Assembly (NCBI GenBank): GCA_028718605.1
Contig: JAQULM010000003.1
Span: forward strand, 91,725-155,724
Source: Patescibacteria group bacterium
GTDB taxonomy: Bacteria > Patescibacteria > ABY1 > UBA10025 > JAHIVO01
DNA: 64,000 nt
Direction: 5' to 3'
In this document: positions 24,897 to 32,960 of the stretch, piece after piece
Layout: each line of letters opens with the position of its first letter
Numbering within the stretch: position 1 is the first letter of the stretch
Translations under genes and position numbers: made by a program
The notes under the pieces: generated by a model
Told to the model about the DNA's origin: nothing
Databases searched by the model: none
What the model saw: the letters and a program-made list of their open reading frames with translations, nothing else

Positions 24897-24957
24897 GTTC
24901 CGTATCATCTTATTTCCTTTCCAACAAACAAAGACACCATCACACCATGGAGGGTTG

Positions 24958-25164
24958 ATGTCCTCACTCAAATTGCCCTTTTTCCTGTGGCGCAGGAAAG
25001 CGCCACACAAAACGTCTACCGTAACGACTCCTTCGCGCGTCCTTGGCAGGCCTGACTTTCCCGAAGCACTGGCAGAATCCCGGCGCGAATCGCCGCCGCA
25101 AAATATCAGCTTTATCCTCAAGGAAGGTCCCCACGCTTTATGGAGTGGACCGCGCGAAGATTAG
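24958..25164 (+). CDS. Small basic protein, 68 aa, autonomous orphan gene
   Basis: Begins MSSLKLPFFLWRRKAPHKTS and ends HALWSGPRED. The rest is rich in Arg, Ser and Pro (VLGRPDFPEALAESRRESPP) and no family is recognised. GGAGG lies four bases before the ATG at 24958, rather close; a TTG at 24955 is the alternative. A near-consensus promoter and a perfect 11-bp terminator delimit a transcript that runs opposite to all neighbours. The gene is supported mainly by these signals. Confidence 0.55.
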   Translation: MSSLKLPFFLWRRKAPHKTSTVTTPSRVLGRPDFPEALAESRRESPPQNISFILKEGPHALWSGPRED

Positions 25165-25205
25165 TAATTCCGCTGCTCGAACAGAATTGCGCCTGCACGA
25201 AGTAT

Positions 25206-25242
25206 GCGCAGTGGCGACGACGCCACTGCGCTCTTTTTATTT
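25206..25242 (+). terminator. Intrinsic terminator of the 24958-25164 gene
   Basis: GCGCAGTGGCG (25206-25216) pairs perfectly with CGCCACTGCGC (25221-25231) around ACGA. TCTTTTTATTT follows. Confidence 0.92.
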
Positions 25243-25249
25243 CCAGAAC

Positions 25250-25927
25250 TTACGATCCTGCCGCAAAATGAAAGGTTGAAAGCGTATTATAAAATAAATC
25301 ACGGTATATCGGCCAGAAAAGCTCCGTTGTCATGCACGATACCACAAAGTAACGGTTGTTATTGAGCACAACGGCAACGACACCCTGCAAACCCATGCCC
25401 TGCTGGGTCGTCAGTGATTCCATGAACTGGGCGGGCACGCCGCTTATCACGCCGGTAATCGTGTTATGAACTGCAAACGCGGCATCCTCCGCCTGGTATT
25501 CTCCTACAATTGATGCGGTGACCTCATCCAGGGTCTTGCCCGTTGCACTGTCAAACCGGATTTCGATTGAGCTGTGGTAGGATTTTTTATGGGCTATGCT
25601 GCTTTCAGGATGCGTCTCCTTTAAATTCTTAAACGTTGCGTATGAGTCGGTATCACGCACTTTCGCCCAGCCATCAGGCAAGGTTATTGAAAACATGTCG
25701 GATGAAAACTCATTTAACGGGACAGTGTTCAAATCCGCAGTATCGCTGGCTGCCGTGGAACGGAACGTATAAAAACAAATCCCGAGCGCAACGCACAGGA
25801 TAAAAGGTACGCCGATGAAAAAGACGTACGTAGGGCTGGCAGCTTTTGCTTGTTTGGTTTTTTTTACTGGCATACGTTTTTTAAGCGATCGAAAACTCAA
25901 ACAAACCGAGAGCCGAATGCTCTGCAT
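25250..25927 (-). CDS. Membrane-anchored extracytoplasmic protein, 225 aa, unknown
   Basis: A basic N-terminus (RSLKKRMPVKKTKQAKAASP) precedes one membrane helix (TYVFFIGVPFILCVALGICFYTF). The remainder looks like an exported domain (SSDMFSITLPDGWAKVRDTDSY to ELFWPIYRDLFYNTLSTFHF), distantly reminiscent of PsbP-like or DUF1795 folds in the FSxxLPxGW motif. The ATG at 25927 overlaps the TGA of the preceding gene as TGATG, which indicates translational coupling. An internal start at 25873 is possible. Function unknown. Confidence 0.65.
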   Translation of the reverse strand: MQSIRLSVCLSFRSLKKRMPVKKTKQAKAASPTYVFFIGVPFILCVALGICFYTFRSTAASDTADLNTVPLNEFSSDMFSITLPDGWAKVRDTDSYATFKNLKETHPESSIAHKKSYHSSIEIRFDSATGKTLDEVTASIVGEYQAEDAAFAVHNTITGVISGVPAQFMESLTTQQGMGLQGVVAVVLNNNRYFVVSCMTTELFWPIYRDLFYNTLSTFHFAAGS

Positions 25928-26268
25928 CAATGCGACTCGCTTGCTCCGATTTCTATGAGCCTCTGGAGGATTTTAACCATGCGGTACACATCAGCCTGTG
26001 TAACGAGGTCCTGTTGCGGTTCAGTGTCGTTTCGTCTCCTGACCGGCATCGCGATGACGCCTTCCTTGTCGCCGGCGCCGAGGATATGTTCAGCAAGCTC
26101 AGAATCCGGATCGAGTCCGGCTTTACGGTACAGCGGCAGGCCATTTTCGTGCTGTAATAGATAGTCGCGCAAAGGTCCCCTCACAAACCGCTGGATTTCA
26201 TCGAGCTCCGCTTCGTTCAGAGGTTGGTCGTCACGATATTCGAATTCTGGCCCGTTTTCTCCTGGCAT
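25927..26268 (-). CDS. Small soluble protein, 113 aa, unknown
   Basis: Starts MPGENGPEFEYRDDQPLNEA. It is an acidic, charged protein without membrane segments; the middle reads LYRKAGLDPDSELAEHILGAG. It ends EIGASESH with a TGA shared with the next start. It lies 11 bases after the carbonic-anhydrase-like gene and couples translationally to the anchored protein downstream, so the three probably form one operon. No family is recognised. Confidence 0.65.
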   Translation of the reverse strand: MPGENGPEFEYRDDQPLNEAELDEIQRFVRGPLRDYLLQHENGLPLYRKAGLDPDSELAEHILGAGDKEGVIAMPVRRRNDTEPQQDLVTQADVYRMVKILQRLIEIGASESH

Positions 26269-26279
26269 AAGGGTACAAT

Positions 26280-26708
26280 TTATTGAATCATTTCAAAATC
26301 AATCTTATTCTTGCCGTCCTTTTCCTCAATGCGCGCAAGAATCTTGTGGATGGTAAGGCCGGGAAATGTCTCCCCAAAAACCTGCCGCGCTGCCTCCATG
26401 TCGCCGAGTTGCTTTGTCCGTTCTTCTTCGACAGACACAAATGCCGCATGGCCGCCGTACGCGCCGCAGTCCATGTGGTGGATAATGTACACGTCAGTAA
26501 TCCCGTGCAACCGTTTCGAAATATCCGCTTGCTGCAAGAGCAATTCGACTGACGCCGGGTTCTTATCAACCAGGCCTTTTGCCGCACCAGCCAAGCTGGC
26601 GAGATCGTACTGGTCTTTCAATCCGAGTGACACGAGAAAATCACGGATCGCTGAGTGGAACCGGAAGTCGATGCATTGGAGGATGAGCGCCTTACACTGA
26701 TGGGACAT
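26280..26708 (-). CDS. Beta-carbonic-anhydrase-like zinc protein, 142 aa
   Basis: The N-terminus CKALILQCIDFRFHSAIRDF has the CxDxR motif of beta-class carbonic anhydrases (Cys12, Asp14, Arg16). YIIHHMDCGAYGG provides the HxxC pair (HMDC). These are all three zinc ligands and the Asp-Arg dyad. At 142 residues it is shorter than classical enzymes, so it may be a minimal member or a carbonic-anhydrase-related protein without hydratase activity. It is preceded by its own promoter and, further up, by a structured RNA and a second carbonic-anhydrase-type gene. Confidence 0.75.
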   Translation of the reverse strand: MSHQCKALILQCIDFRFHSAIRDFLVSLGLKDQYDLASLAGAAKGLVDKNPASVELLLQQADISKRLHGITDVYIIHHMDCGAYGGHAAFVSVEEERTKQLGDMEAARQVFGETFPGLTIHKILARIEEKDGKNKIDFEMIQ

Positions 26709-26735
26709 CGATGGAACGATTAATTGTATAACAGT

Positions 26736-26764
26736 ATTTTATCATGAAAATGCTTTATTTACAA
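26736..26764 (-). promoter_or_regulatory. Promoter of the 26280-26708 gene
   Basis: Minus-strand TTGTAA (26759-26764), a 17-base spacer and TAAAAT (26736-26741) with TGA before it (extended -10). Confidence 0.55.
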
Positions 26765-26769
26765 ATAAA

Positions 26770-26929
26770 AAAACTGGCCGGGAGAGCGTATGCTCTTTGC
26801 CTGTACGAGGGATACCACACACACCTCACCATGCGAAAGGAATCGCACTCCGCCGTACCACCAGCGGATTAAAAATCGTACAGGCCGCTACTCCCGGCCA
26901 TTTCCCATTTCCACCCGTCACAAGGGCTT
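26770..26929 (-). ncRNA. Candidate structured non-coding RNA between two carbonic-anhydrase-type genes
   Basis: On the minus strand an outer helix GGCCGGGAG/CTCCCGGCC encloses a 10-bp helix GCCTGTACGA/TCGTACAGGC. Inside are two local hairpins, TCCGC...GCGGA and TGCGA...TCGCA. A further AGAGC/GCTCT hairpin sits on the 3' side. The outer helix is followed by AG and seven T, as in a terminator. A promoter-like pair lies at 26936-26964, predicting a transcript of about 160 bases. It has no ORF. It does not contain the SRP, tmRNA or RNase P signatures I know. A 6S-like role is not excluded but the branched centre does not fit. Confidence 0.6.
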
Positions 26930-26935
26930 ACCCAC

Positions 26936-26964
26936 ACCTTACATCCCCTTCGCGTAGCCGTCAA
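26936..26964 (-). promoter_or_regulatory. Putative promoter of the structured RNA
   Basis: Minus-strand TTGACG (26959-26964), a 17-base spacer and TAAGGT (26936-26941). It lies directly after the terminator of the upstream gene. Confidence 0.5.
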
Positions 26965-26965
26965 T

Positions 26966-27002
26966 ATAAAAAACAGGGTCCGCGCTGGCGGGCACGGACC
27001 CT
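26966..27002 (-). terminator. Intrinsic terminator of the 27040-28128 gene
   Basis: AGGGTCCG (26975-26982) pairs with CGGACCCT (26995-27002). GTTTTTTATA follows on the minus strand. Confidence 0.85.
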
Positions 27003-27039
27003 TTCATGTTCCCTTGGTAGAGAATGGTACTATTCCTCC

Positions 27040-28128
27040 TTATGCTACGCGACTGAGATCGCGGAATGGATCGATCGGCATGATCAGCCGATCTTCTAGA
27101 TTAACGATCCCCGCGAGAACGTGCAGATACTGCTCGAGCTCGGGCACGCGTTCGTGGATAACTCTCAGGGTAAATCTCGTTAATTCGCGCGCTTTCAGTT
27201 CAGCGAAACGATGTTCGAAGCCCGTCCTGTTGCGATATGCACCGGACACCATCAACAGTGCGCCCTGCTGAACCGGGATAACTTCTCCCTCCAGATTATG
27301 GAGAAGGATTCGAGCAGCGATCTCAACGGGTTCCATCAGATTGTAGGCGAAAGGTCCGATGATGACACACTTGTTGAGCCAGTGCAGCCAGTCAAATCCC
27401 TTGCCGATCGCAATGGAAACTTCACCATGGTCAGATTCTACCGCTAACCGTGGATTCTGACGTAGCTTCTGAATGTGCCGCTGGTTTCCGAGGAGTAACG
27501 GAATAAGGTCAGTGACGACTTGAGCAGGCATATCGGGGTAGAGTTCCCCGATAATGCGCCGGAGTTCAGACTCGCTCATGTTTGGAGAGTCTGCCATGTT
27601 CAGAAATCCACCATGGTCGCCGTGCAGGAGCAGGGCGTCCTCATCGGTTTCGATGCCGACGATAATGGGATATACAACTTGGTGCTCATAGCCAAATACG
27701 AATTCGATTTGCTGCTTCAGCTTGCGAGCATCAGCGCGGGCTGCTTCGACATCAAAGTTATGGCCTTTGCAGCCATGCTCGGTAATACTCTTTGACCAAT
27801 GGTAGGTAACGAATACCAGGCAACGGCGGCGCATGCTGATGGAATATTCCACCCATCCGAGGAGCTGGTCCGCAAGATGCGGCCACCCGAGATCAAACGA
27901 TCCCGCGAGGTTTCTGATTGGTTGGATCAAGCCTAATGGGGTCTCAGTGATGACTGCACCGTTCAGACGGCCGTCCATGCACTTAAACCACAGAATCTCC
28001 GTGGGATGTTCAACGCGGTAGAACAGACGCTGCCCTTTTGCATCCGGGCTGCAGAAAATGGCGCTCTGCTCCGCGTTGCGTCTTAGCATGAGCTGTGCAA
28101 GCTCGCTATTTCGGTAATCAAGATTCAA
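27040..28128 (-). CDS. Carboxysome-shell-type carbonic anhydrase-like protein (CsoSCA-like)
   Basis: The 362 residues contain CMDGR at Cys50-Arg54, a CxDxR motif. His110 (FVTYH) and Cys120 (TEHGCKGHNFD) complete a zinc site with spacings of 60 and 10. CsoSCA uses Cys173, His242 and Cys253 (spacings 69 and 11) with the same Asp-Arg dyad. The following VVYPIIVGIETDEDALLLHG block also resembles that family. No shell or RuBisCO gene is in the window, so carboxysome function is not implied. The TTG start at 28128 has GGGG five bases upstream. Monocistronic, with TTGACA promoter and strong terminator. Confidence 0.6.
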   Translation of the reverse strand: MNLDYRNSELAQLMLRRNAEQSAIFCSPDAKGQRLFYRVEHPTEILWFKCMDGRLNGAVITETPLGLIQPIRNLAGSFDLGWPHLADQLLGWVEYSISMRRRCLVFVTYHWSKSITEHGCKGHNFDVEAARADARKLKQQIEFVFGYEHQVVYPIIVGIETDEDALLLHGDHGGFLNMADSPNMSESELRRIIGELYPDMPAQVVTDLIPLLLGNQRHIQKLRQNPRLAVESDHGEVSIAIGKGFDWLHWLNKCVIIGPFAYNLMEPVEIAARILLHNLEGEVIPVQQGALLMVSGAYRNRTGFEHRFAELKARELTRFTLRVIHERVPELEQYLHVLAGIVNLEDRLIMPIDPFRDLSRVA

Positions 28129-28183
28129 GATATCCCCTTTCTAGGTGCTGTATGTTGATGTTTATCTTTCGTTTTAAGTGTCC

Positions 28184-28212
28184 ACTCTATAGTAAAACCG
28201 GCAACCTGTCAA
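28184..28212 (-). promoter_or_regulatory. Promoter of the CsoSCA-like gene
   Basis: Minus-strand TTGACA (28207-28212), a 17-base spacer and TAGAGT (28184-28189). The leader is about 50 bases. Confidence 0.75.
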
Positions 28213-28267
28213 GGGTGCCAAAAAATCGCTCTTTACGCAGGTGCGTCCAGAAGGCCGTAGCCAGGTA

Positions 28268-28711
28268 TTAGACTGCCGGGGGGGGCGGCTGCTGGCGCGG
28301 GTTGCGCCGCTTGCGGGCAACCTTGAGGCGCGCGAGTTCTTTCTCGATTTTCGCTGAAAGGCGCGCGAATTCGGAAGCGTCAACACGCTTTTCCTTCACC
28401 AGCTCCTGGGCCCGCTTCCGCGCTTCGTCTGCCTTTGTTTCGTCAATTTCCTCGGCTCGCTCAGCGGTGTCTGACAGCACCACAACTTTGTCCGGCCGCA
28501 CCTGCAGGAAACCGCCTGATACAGCCATATAAATAGTCTCCCCGCCTTTCTTTATGCGGAGCTCCCCTGCCGACAGCAGCGACACGAGCGGTATGTGGTT
28601 CGGCAGCACGCCGATCTCTCCCTGCGGTGTCGGTAAAATGACCTCGTCAACCTCATCGGAAAAAACGGTTCGTTCGGGTGTGGTGATTTCAAATCGTATT
28701 TTCAATGCCAT
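28268..28711 (-). CDS. atpC: ATP synthase F1 subunit epsilon
   Basis: The beta-sandwich (MALKIRFEITTPERTVFSDEVDEVILPTP, GEIGVLPNHIPLVSLLSAGELRI) and the C-terminal helical hairpin (KADEARKRAQELVKEKRVDA) identify epsilon, which links the c-ring to gamma and can inhibit ATP hydrolysis. At 147 aa it has an unusual basic then polyproline tail (RKRRNPRQQPPPPAV). Last gene of the nine-gene atp operon. Confidence 0.92.
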   Translation of the reverse strand: MALKIRFEITTPERTVFSDEVDEVILPTPQGEIGVLPNHIPLVSLLSAGELRIKKGGETIYMAVSGGFLQVRPDKVVVLSDTAERAEEIDETKADEARKRAQELVKEKRVDASEFARLSAKIEKELARLKVARKRRNPRQQPPPPAV

Positions 28712-28722
28712 AAGAAGCTTGT

Positions 28723-30123
28723 TTAGGCTGCCGATTTTCGGATCTCGTCAATCGATCCTTTCATGTAAAAATCCTGCTCGGGAACCGCGTCGTATTCGCC
28801 GTCGAGGATCGCCTTGAATCCGCGGATGGTATCCTTCAGGGACACATACCTGCCTCCTGTGCCAGTGAACGTTTCTGCGACGAACATCGGCTGCGACAGG
28901 AATTTTTGCACTTTGCGCGCGCGGGCGACAATCACCTTGTCCTCGTCTGACAGCTCTTCCATACCGAGGATTGCGATAATGTCCTGTAAATCCTTGTATC
29001 GCTGGAGGATTTTCTGCACGCCGCGGGCGACATTGTAGTGATCGTCCCCGACAATTTTCGGATCAAGGATCGTCGATGCGGAGTCGAGCGGATCGACAGC
29101 AGGATAAATGGCGAGTTCAGCAAGCGAACGAGCGAGCACGACGGTCGAATCAAGGTGCGCGAACGTCGTTGCCGGCGCAGGATCGGTCAAGTCATCCGCT
29201 GGGACATAGACTGCTTGCATTGAAGTGATCGATCCGTCTTTCGTCGACGTAATGCGTTCCTGCAGCTCACCCATGTCGGTCGCGAGGGTTGGTTGGTAAC
29301 CGACAGCTGATGGAATACGGCCAAGGAGCGCTGATACCTCAGATCCCGCCTGGGTAAAACGGAAAATATTGTCGATAAAGAGAAGCACGTCCTGCTTTTC
29401 CTCGTCGCGGAAATACTCAGCCATCGCCAGTGCCGACAAACCGACGCGGGCGCGCGCACCTGGCGGCTCGTTCATCTGGCCGAATACGAGCGCGGTCTTG
29501 TCGAGCACGCCGGAACCCTTCATCTCATGGTACAGGTCGTTCCCCTCGCGGGTACGCTCACCGACACCGGCAAAAACTGAGAAGCCGCCGTGTTCCTGCG
29601 CGATGTTGCGAATAAGCTCTTGGATAACGACAGTTTTACCGACGCCGGCGCCTCCGAACAAACCAACCTTGCCGCCTTTGAGGATCGGGCAAATGAGGTC
29701 AATAACCTTGATGCCAGTTTCCAGAATCTCGGTCTGCGTTGACTGCTGGGCGAAGGATGGCGCAGGCCGGTGGATGGGATAGCGCTTCGCTGTCTGGACG
29801 GCTTCGATGTTGTCGATTGGCTCGCCGAGGAGGTTGAACATCCTGCCCAAGGTTTCTTTGCCGACTGGAACGGTGATCGGGCCGCCCGTGCTCACGACTT
29901 CCATGCCGCGCCGCAGGCCGTCGGTCGAATCCATGGCAACGGTCCGGACGACATTGCCCTCGAGCTGCTGCTGGACCTCGAGGACGACACGGTATTTCTT
30001 TCCCGCTTCCTCCCTGAATGCCTCAAGCGCAACGTGGATTTCGGGCAGCTCGCCCTCGAATGCCACATCGACAACGGCGCCGATGACTTGTGATATTTTT
30101 CCTGTGTTTGCTGCGTGCTTCAT
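28723..30123 (-). CDS. atpD: ATP synthase F1 subunit beta
   Basis: Catalytic subunit, 466 aa. The P-loop GGAGVGKTVVIQELI, the DELSEED-equivalent GMEELSDEDKVIVARARK, the catalytic GERTREGND, and the signature PAVDPLDSASTI are all present. Order in the operon is alpha, gamma, beta, epsilon, as usual. Confidence 0.98.
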   Translation of the reverse strand: MKHAANTGKISQVIGAVVDVAFEGELPEIHVALEAFREEAGKKYRVVLEVQQQLEGNVVRTVAMDSTDGLRRGMEVVSTGGPITVPVGKETLGRMFNLLGEPIDNIEAVQTAKRYPIHRPAPSFAQQSTQTEILETGIKVIDLICPILKGGKVGLFGGAGVGKTVVIQELIRNIAQEHGGFSVFAGVGERTREGNDLYHEMKGSGVLDKTALVFGQMNEPPGARARVGLSALAMAEYFRDEEKQDVLLFIDNIFRFTQAGSEVSALLGRIPSAVGYQPTLATDMGELQERITSTKDGSITSMQAVYVPADDLTDPAPATTFAHLDSTVVLARSLAELAIYPAVDPLDSASTILDPKIVGDDHYNVARGVQKILQRYKDLQDIIAILGMEELSDEDKVIVARARKVQKFLSQPMFVAETFTGTGGRYVSLKDTIRGFKAILDGEYDAVPEQDFYMKGSIDEIRKSAA

Positions 30124-30160
30124 ACTACGATCATTTATTGTTAATGGTGGATGAATACTA

Positions 30161-31075
30161 TTAATTGATAGCCGCTGAACCTGCGCTGATATCCGCGAGT
30201 TCTGCGGTGATTGCCTGCTGCCGCGCCTGGTTGAATGTCAGTGTGAGGTCGGTGATCATATCGCCGGCGGCGTCAGACGCGTTCCGCATCGACATCATAC
30301 GCGCTGAATGCTCGGACGCATTCGATTCGAGGAGCGCCTGGTACACTTGCAGCTCGATTAACCGGTACAACATCTGCTCAAGGACGGCATCCGGTGACGG
30401 CTCGAACAGGTACTCATAGTCTTTCGTATCGTCGTGTTGTACCGCTTCCGAGTCCGGGCCAACCAACCCGAGCTCCGTATCCTCGCGTACGATCGGGAGG
30501 AGCTGCCGAACCCGCGGCTGTTGGGAAATCGCCGAACGGTAGTCCGTATACGCGATGACAACCTTGTCGTATTTTCCGTTCAAGTAATCGGCAATAACCA
30601 TCTGCGCGATCGTATTTACTTCAGAAACGCTTTCCGCGACGTCTGCCTTCTCAAAATCAGCAACGAGTGGGTAGTGGTGTTTATGCGCAATATCGCTCCC
30701 CCGCCTTCCCATGAGCAAGACTTCAACTTGGGCATCAGGATATGCCTTCTGCTCCCGCTTGAGATGATCGGCAAGCGTATCAACGATCTCTCGGTTAAAC
30801 CCGCCGCATAAACCGCGGTTCGAGGCGAGCAATACTGCACCGATTTTCCGCACGGAATCATGCTTCTGCAGCAGGGCATGGTGTGCGGGATCGATTTTTG
30901 CCGACAGGTCCTGAACAATGCCCCATGCTGCTTTTGAATACGCTCGTGTCGCAAGAACCGCATTCACTGCTTTCCGCATTTTTGCGGCAGCAACAAGCTC
31001 CATCGCTTTCGTGATTTTTTTCGTGTTGGCGATGGACCGTATGCGCCGCTTGATTTCCCGTGTTCCGAGTGACAT
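30161..31075 (-). CDS. atpG: ATP synthase F1 subunit gamma
   Basis: Central rotor shaft, 304 aa. The N-terminal helix TREIKRRIRSIANTKKITKAMELVAAAKMRKA and the C-terminal helix EHSARMMSMRNASDAAGDMITDLTLTFNQARQ form the expected coiled coil. The middle has LLASNRGLCGGFNREI. All are family signatures. Confidence 0.97.
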   Translation of the reverse strand: MSLGTREIKRRIRSIANTKKITKAMELVAAAKMRKAVNAVLATRAYSKAAWGIVQDLSAKIDPAHHALLQKHDSVRKIGAVLLASNRGLCGGFNREIVDTLADHLKREQKAYPDAQVEVLLMGRRGSDIAHKHHYPLVADFEKADVAESVSEVNTIAQMVIADYLNGKYDKVVIAYTDYRSAISQQPRVRQLLPIVREDTELGLVGPDSEAVQHDDTKDYEYLFEPSPDAVLEQMLYRLIELQVYQALLESNASEHSARMMSMRNASDAAGDMITDLTLTFNQARQQAITAELADISAGSAAIN

Positions 31076-31089
31076 GGATTAAAAGCTTG

Positions 31090-32622
31090 TTATTTTTTTA
31101 CTGGCGCCGGGGTACTGCCGAAATCCCGCGTTTTCTTGAAATCCTCGATCGCTGTTTTCAGTTTCGCTTCAAGGTCCGCATTCAGGTCGCCCTGTGAAGC
31201 AATATCCTTCAAGAGTGCCGAGGCTGACGTTTCAAGATACCGGTGCAATTCTGTTTCAAATTCCTTGATGCGCTCAACGGGCACGGAATCAAGCTGCCCA
31301 TTCACCGCCGCGTAGAGGATCGCCACTTGCTGCGCAACCGGCATCGGCTCATACTGGCCCTGCTTCAAAATTTCGGTTAAGCGCTTGCCGCGCTCGAGCT
31401 GGCGCTTGGTCGCGTCGTCAAGATCCGAGCCGAACTGGGCGAACGCCGCGAGTTCACGGTACTGCGCCAATTCCATACGGAGCTTGCCCGCCACCTTCTT
31501 CATTGCCTTTGTCTGGGCAGACGAACCAACGCGGGATACTGACAAGCCGACATTAAGCGCTGGCCGTATGCCCTGGTAAAAGAGCTCCGGCTCCAAATAA
31601 ATCTGGCCGTCGGTGATGGAGATGACGTTGGTGGGGATGTACGCCGAGATGTCGCCTGCTTGTGTCTCAATAATCGGCAGCGCGGTCAGCGAGCCGCCGC
31701 CGAGATCCTTGTTCATCTTGGCAGCCCGCTCGAGCAGCCGCGAGTGCAGGTAAAATACGTCGCCCGGATACGCTTCACGCCCCGGTGGCCGGCGCAGTAA
31801 GAGTGAAATCTCGCGGTATGCCCATGCGTGCTTGGAAAGGTCGTCATAAATGACCAGTACGTCCTTGCCCTGGTCCATAAAATATTCGCCCATTGCGCAC
31901 CCGGCGTAGGGAGCGATGAATGCGAGCGATGCCGGGTCAGACGCGCCGGCGACAACCAGGGTCGTATACTCCATAGCACCATGCTTCTCCAGTTCAGCGA
32001 CGATCTTCGCGACTTTCGACTCTTTCTGGCCAATCGCTACATAGATACACGTCATGTCCTGCCCCTTCTGGTTGATGATTGTATCAATCGTGATCGCGGT
32101 TTTGCCGACCTGGCGGTCTCCAATGATGAGTTCGCGCTGTCCGCGGCCGATCGGGATCATGGAATCAATCGCCTTAATGCCCGTCTGTACTGGCTTTTTC
32201 ACGGATTCACGGGTAATAACGCGCGGTGCGATCTTCTCGACCGGATAGTATGTGTCAGTTTTGATATCTCCCTTGCCATCCAATGGCACGCCAAGCGGGT
32301 TCACAACACGGCCAACGACCGCTTCGCCGACCGGCACCTGGAGAATGCGGCCGGTGCTCTTCACCGTATCGCCTTCGCGGATGCCTTCCTGCGTGCCAAG
32401 AATAATGGCGCCGACAATGCCTTCCTGGAGGTTTAATGCAACACCGTATTTCTCGCCGGGAAACTCAAGCATTTCAGACGCCATCGCGTCAGACAGGCCG
32501 GAAATGCGGGCGATGCCGTCACCGATTTCCTCGACGGTGCCGACTTTTTCGGTGGCAACTGAGGTTTTGTAATCGGCAATCTGTTTTTTCAGCTCTTCGA
32601 TGATAAAGTCACGATTTGACAT
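31090..32622 (-). CDS. atpA: ATP synthase F1 subunit alpha
   Basis: Non-catalytic nucleotide-binding subunit, 510 aa. P-loop GDRQVGKTAITIDTI, PAINVGLSVSRVGSSAQ equivalent (PALNVGLSVSRVGSSAQTKAM), and the N-terminal GTVEEIGDGIARISGL are clear. Its start codon overlaps the -35 box of a plus-strand promoter that could drive the small gene behind it. Confidence 0.98.
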   Translation of the reverse strand: MSNRDFIIEELKKQIADYKTSVATEKVGTVEEIGDGIARISGLSDAMASEMLEFPGEKYGVALNLQEGIVGAIILGTQEGIREGDTVKSTGRILQVPVGEAVVGRVVNPLGVPLDGKGDIKTDTYYPVEKIAPRVITRESVKKPVQTGIKAIDSMIPIGRGQRELIIGDRQVGKTAITIDTIINQKGQDMTCIYVAIGQKESKVAKIVAELEKHGAMEYTTLVVAGASDPASLAFIAPYAGCAMGEYFMDQGKDVLVIYDDLSKHAWAYREISLLLRRPPGREAYPGDVFYLHSRLLERAAKMNKDLGGGSLTALPIIETQAGDISAYIPTNVISITDGQIYLEPELFYQGIRPALNVGLSVSRVGSSAQTKAMKKVAGKLRMELAQYRELAAFAQFGSDLDDATKRQLERGKRLTEILKQGQYEPMPVAQQVAILYAAVNGQLDSVPVERIKEFETELHRYLETSASALLKDIASQGDLNADLEAKLKTAIEDFKKTRDFGSTPAPVKK

Positions 32623-32644
32623 ACTTGTTATATGCTGTTATCTT
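32616..32644 (+). promoter_or_regulatory. Possible promoter of the antisense small gene
   Basis: TTGACA (32616-32621), a 17-base spacer and TATCTT (32639-32644). The boxes overlap the atpA start codon region on the other strand. Confidence 0.4.
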
Positions 32645-32712
32645 ATACATTCAAATAAAATCGAAATGGATCTTTGGCTACTATTCAAACGAAACAATAG
32701 ATTGGAGGCACG

Positions 32713-32895
32713 ATGCCCTGCTCATCCCCTGATGACCCGACTGATCTCGTGTGCAAGACGGAACGGAACGAACACATCTGCGACTACCGATTATCCTCGT
32801 CTGACGCGCGAACCTGTGTGCACGGGGGTGCACATTACTGCCCTCGATGCTGGGGCGAGACGATCGTCGTCGAACCGCTCGTGGTTCTTACCTAG
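32713..32895 (+). CDS. Small Cys/His-rich protein, 60 aa, on the opposite strand inside the atp operon
   Basis: MPCSSPDDPTDLVCKTERNE starts after GGAGGCACG, a strong Shine-Dalgarno. Cysteines and histidines cluster as VCK, HIC, TCVHGGAHYCPRCWGE, with CPRC giving a likely zinc knuckle. No family is recognised. The gene fills a 330-base gap between atpA and atpH and runs against the operon. It ends in a plus-strand terminator whose T-run overlaps the atpH stop. It belongs with the other small Cys-rich orphans here. Confidence 0.6.
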   Translation: MPCSSPDDPTDLVCKTERNEHICDYRLSSSDARTCVHGGAHYCPRCWGETIVVEPLVVLT

Positions 32896-32925
32896 ACGGA
32901 ACGAGGCGCTCTTTCCCCCGCAAGG

Positions 32926-32960
32926 GCCGGTTATCCGAAGACCGGCTCTTTTTATTTTTT
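32926..32960 (+). terminator. Intrinsic terminator of the small gene within the atp operon
   Basis: GCCGGT (32926-32931) pairs with ACCGGC (32941-32946). TCTTTTTATTTTTT follows. Confidence 0.8.
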
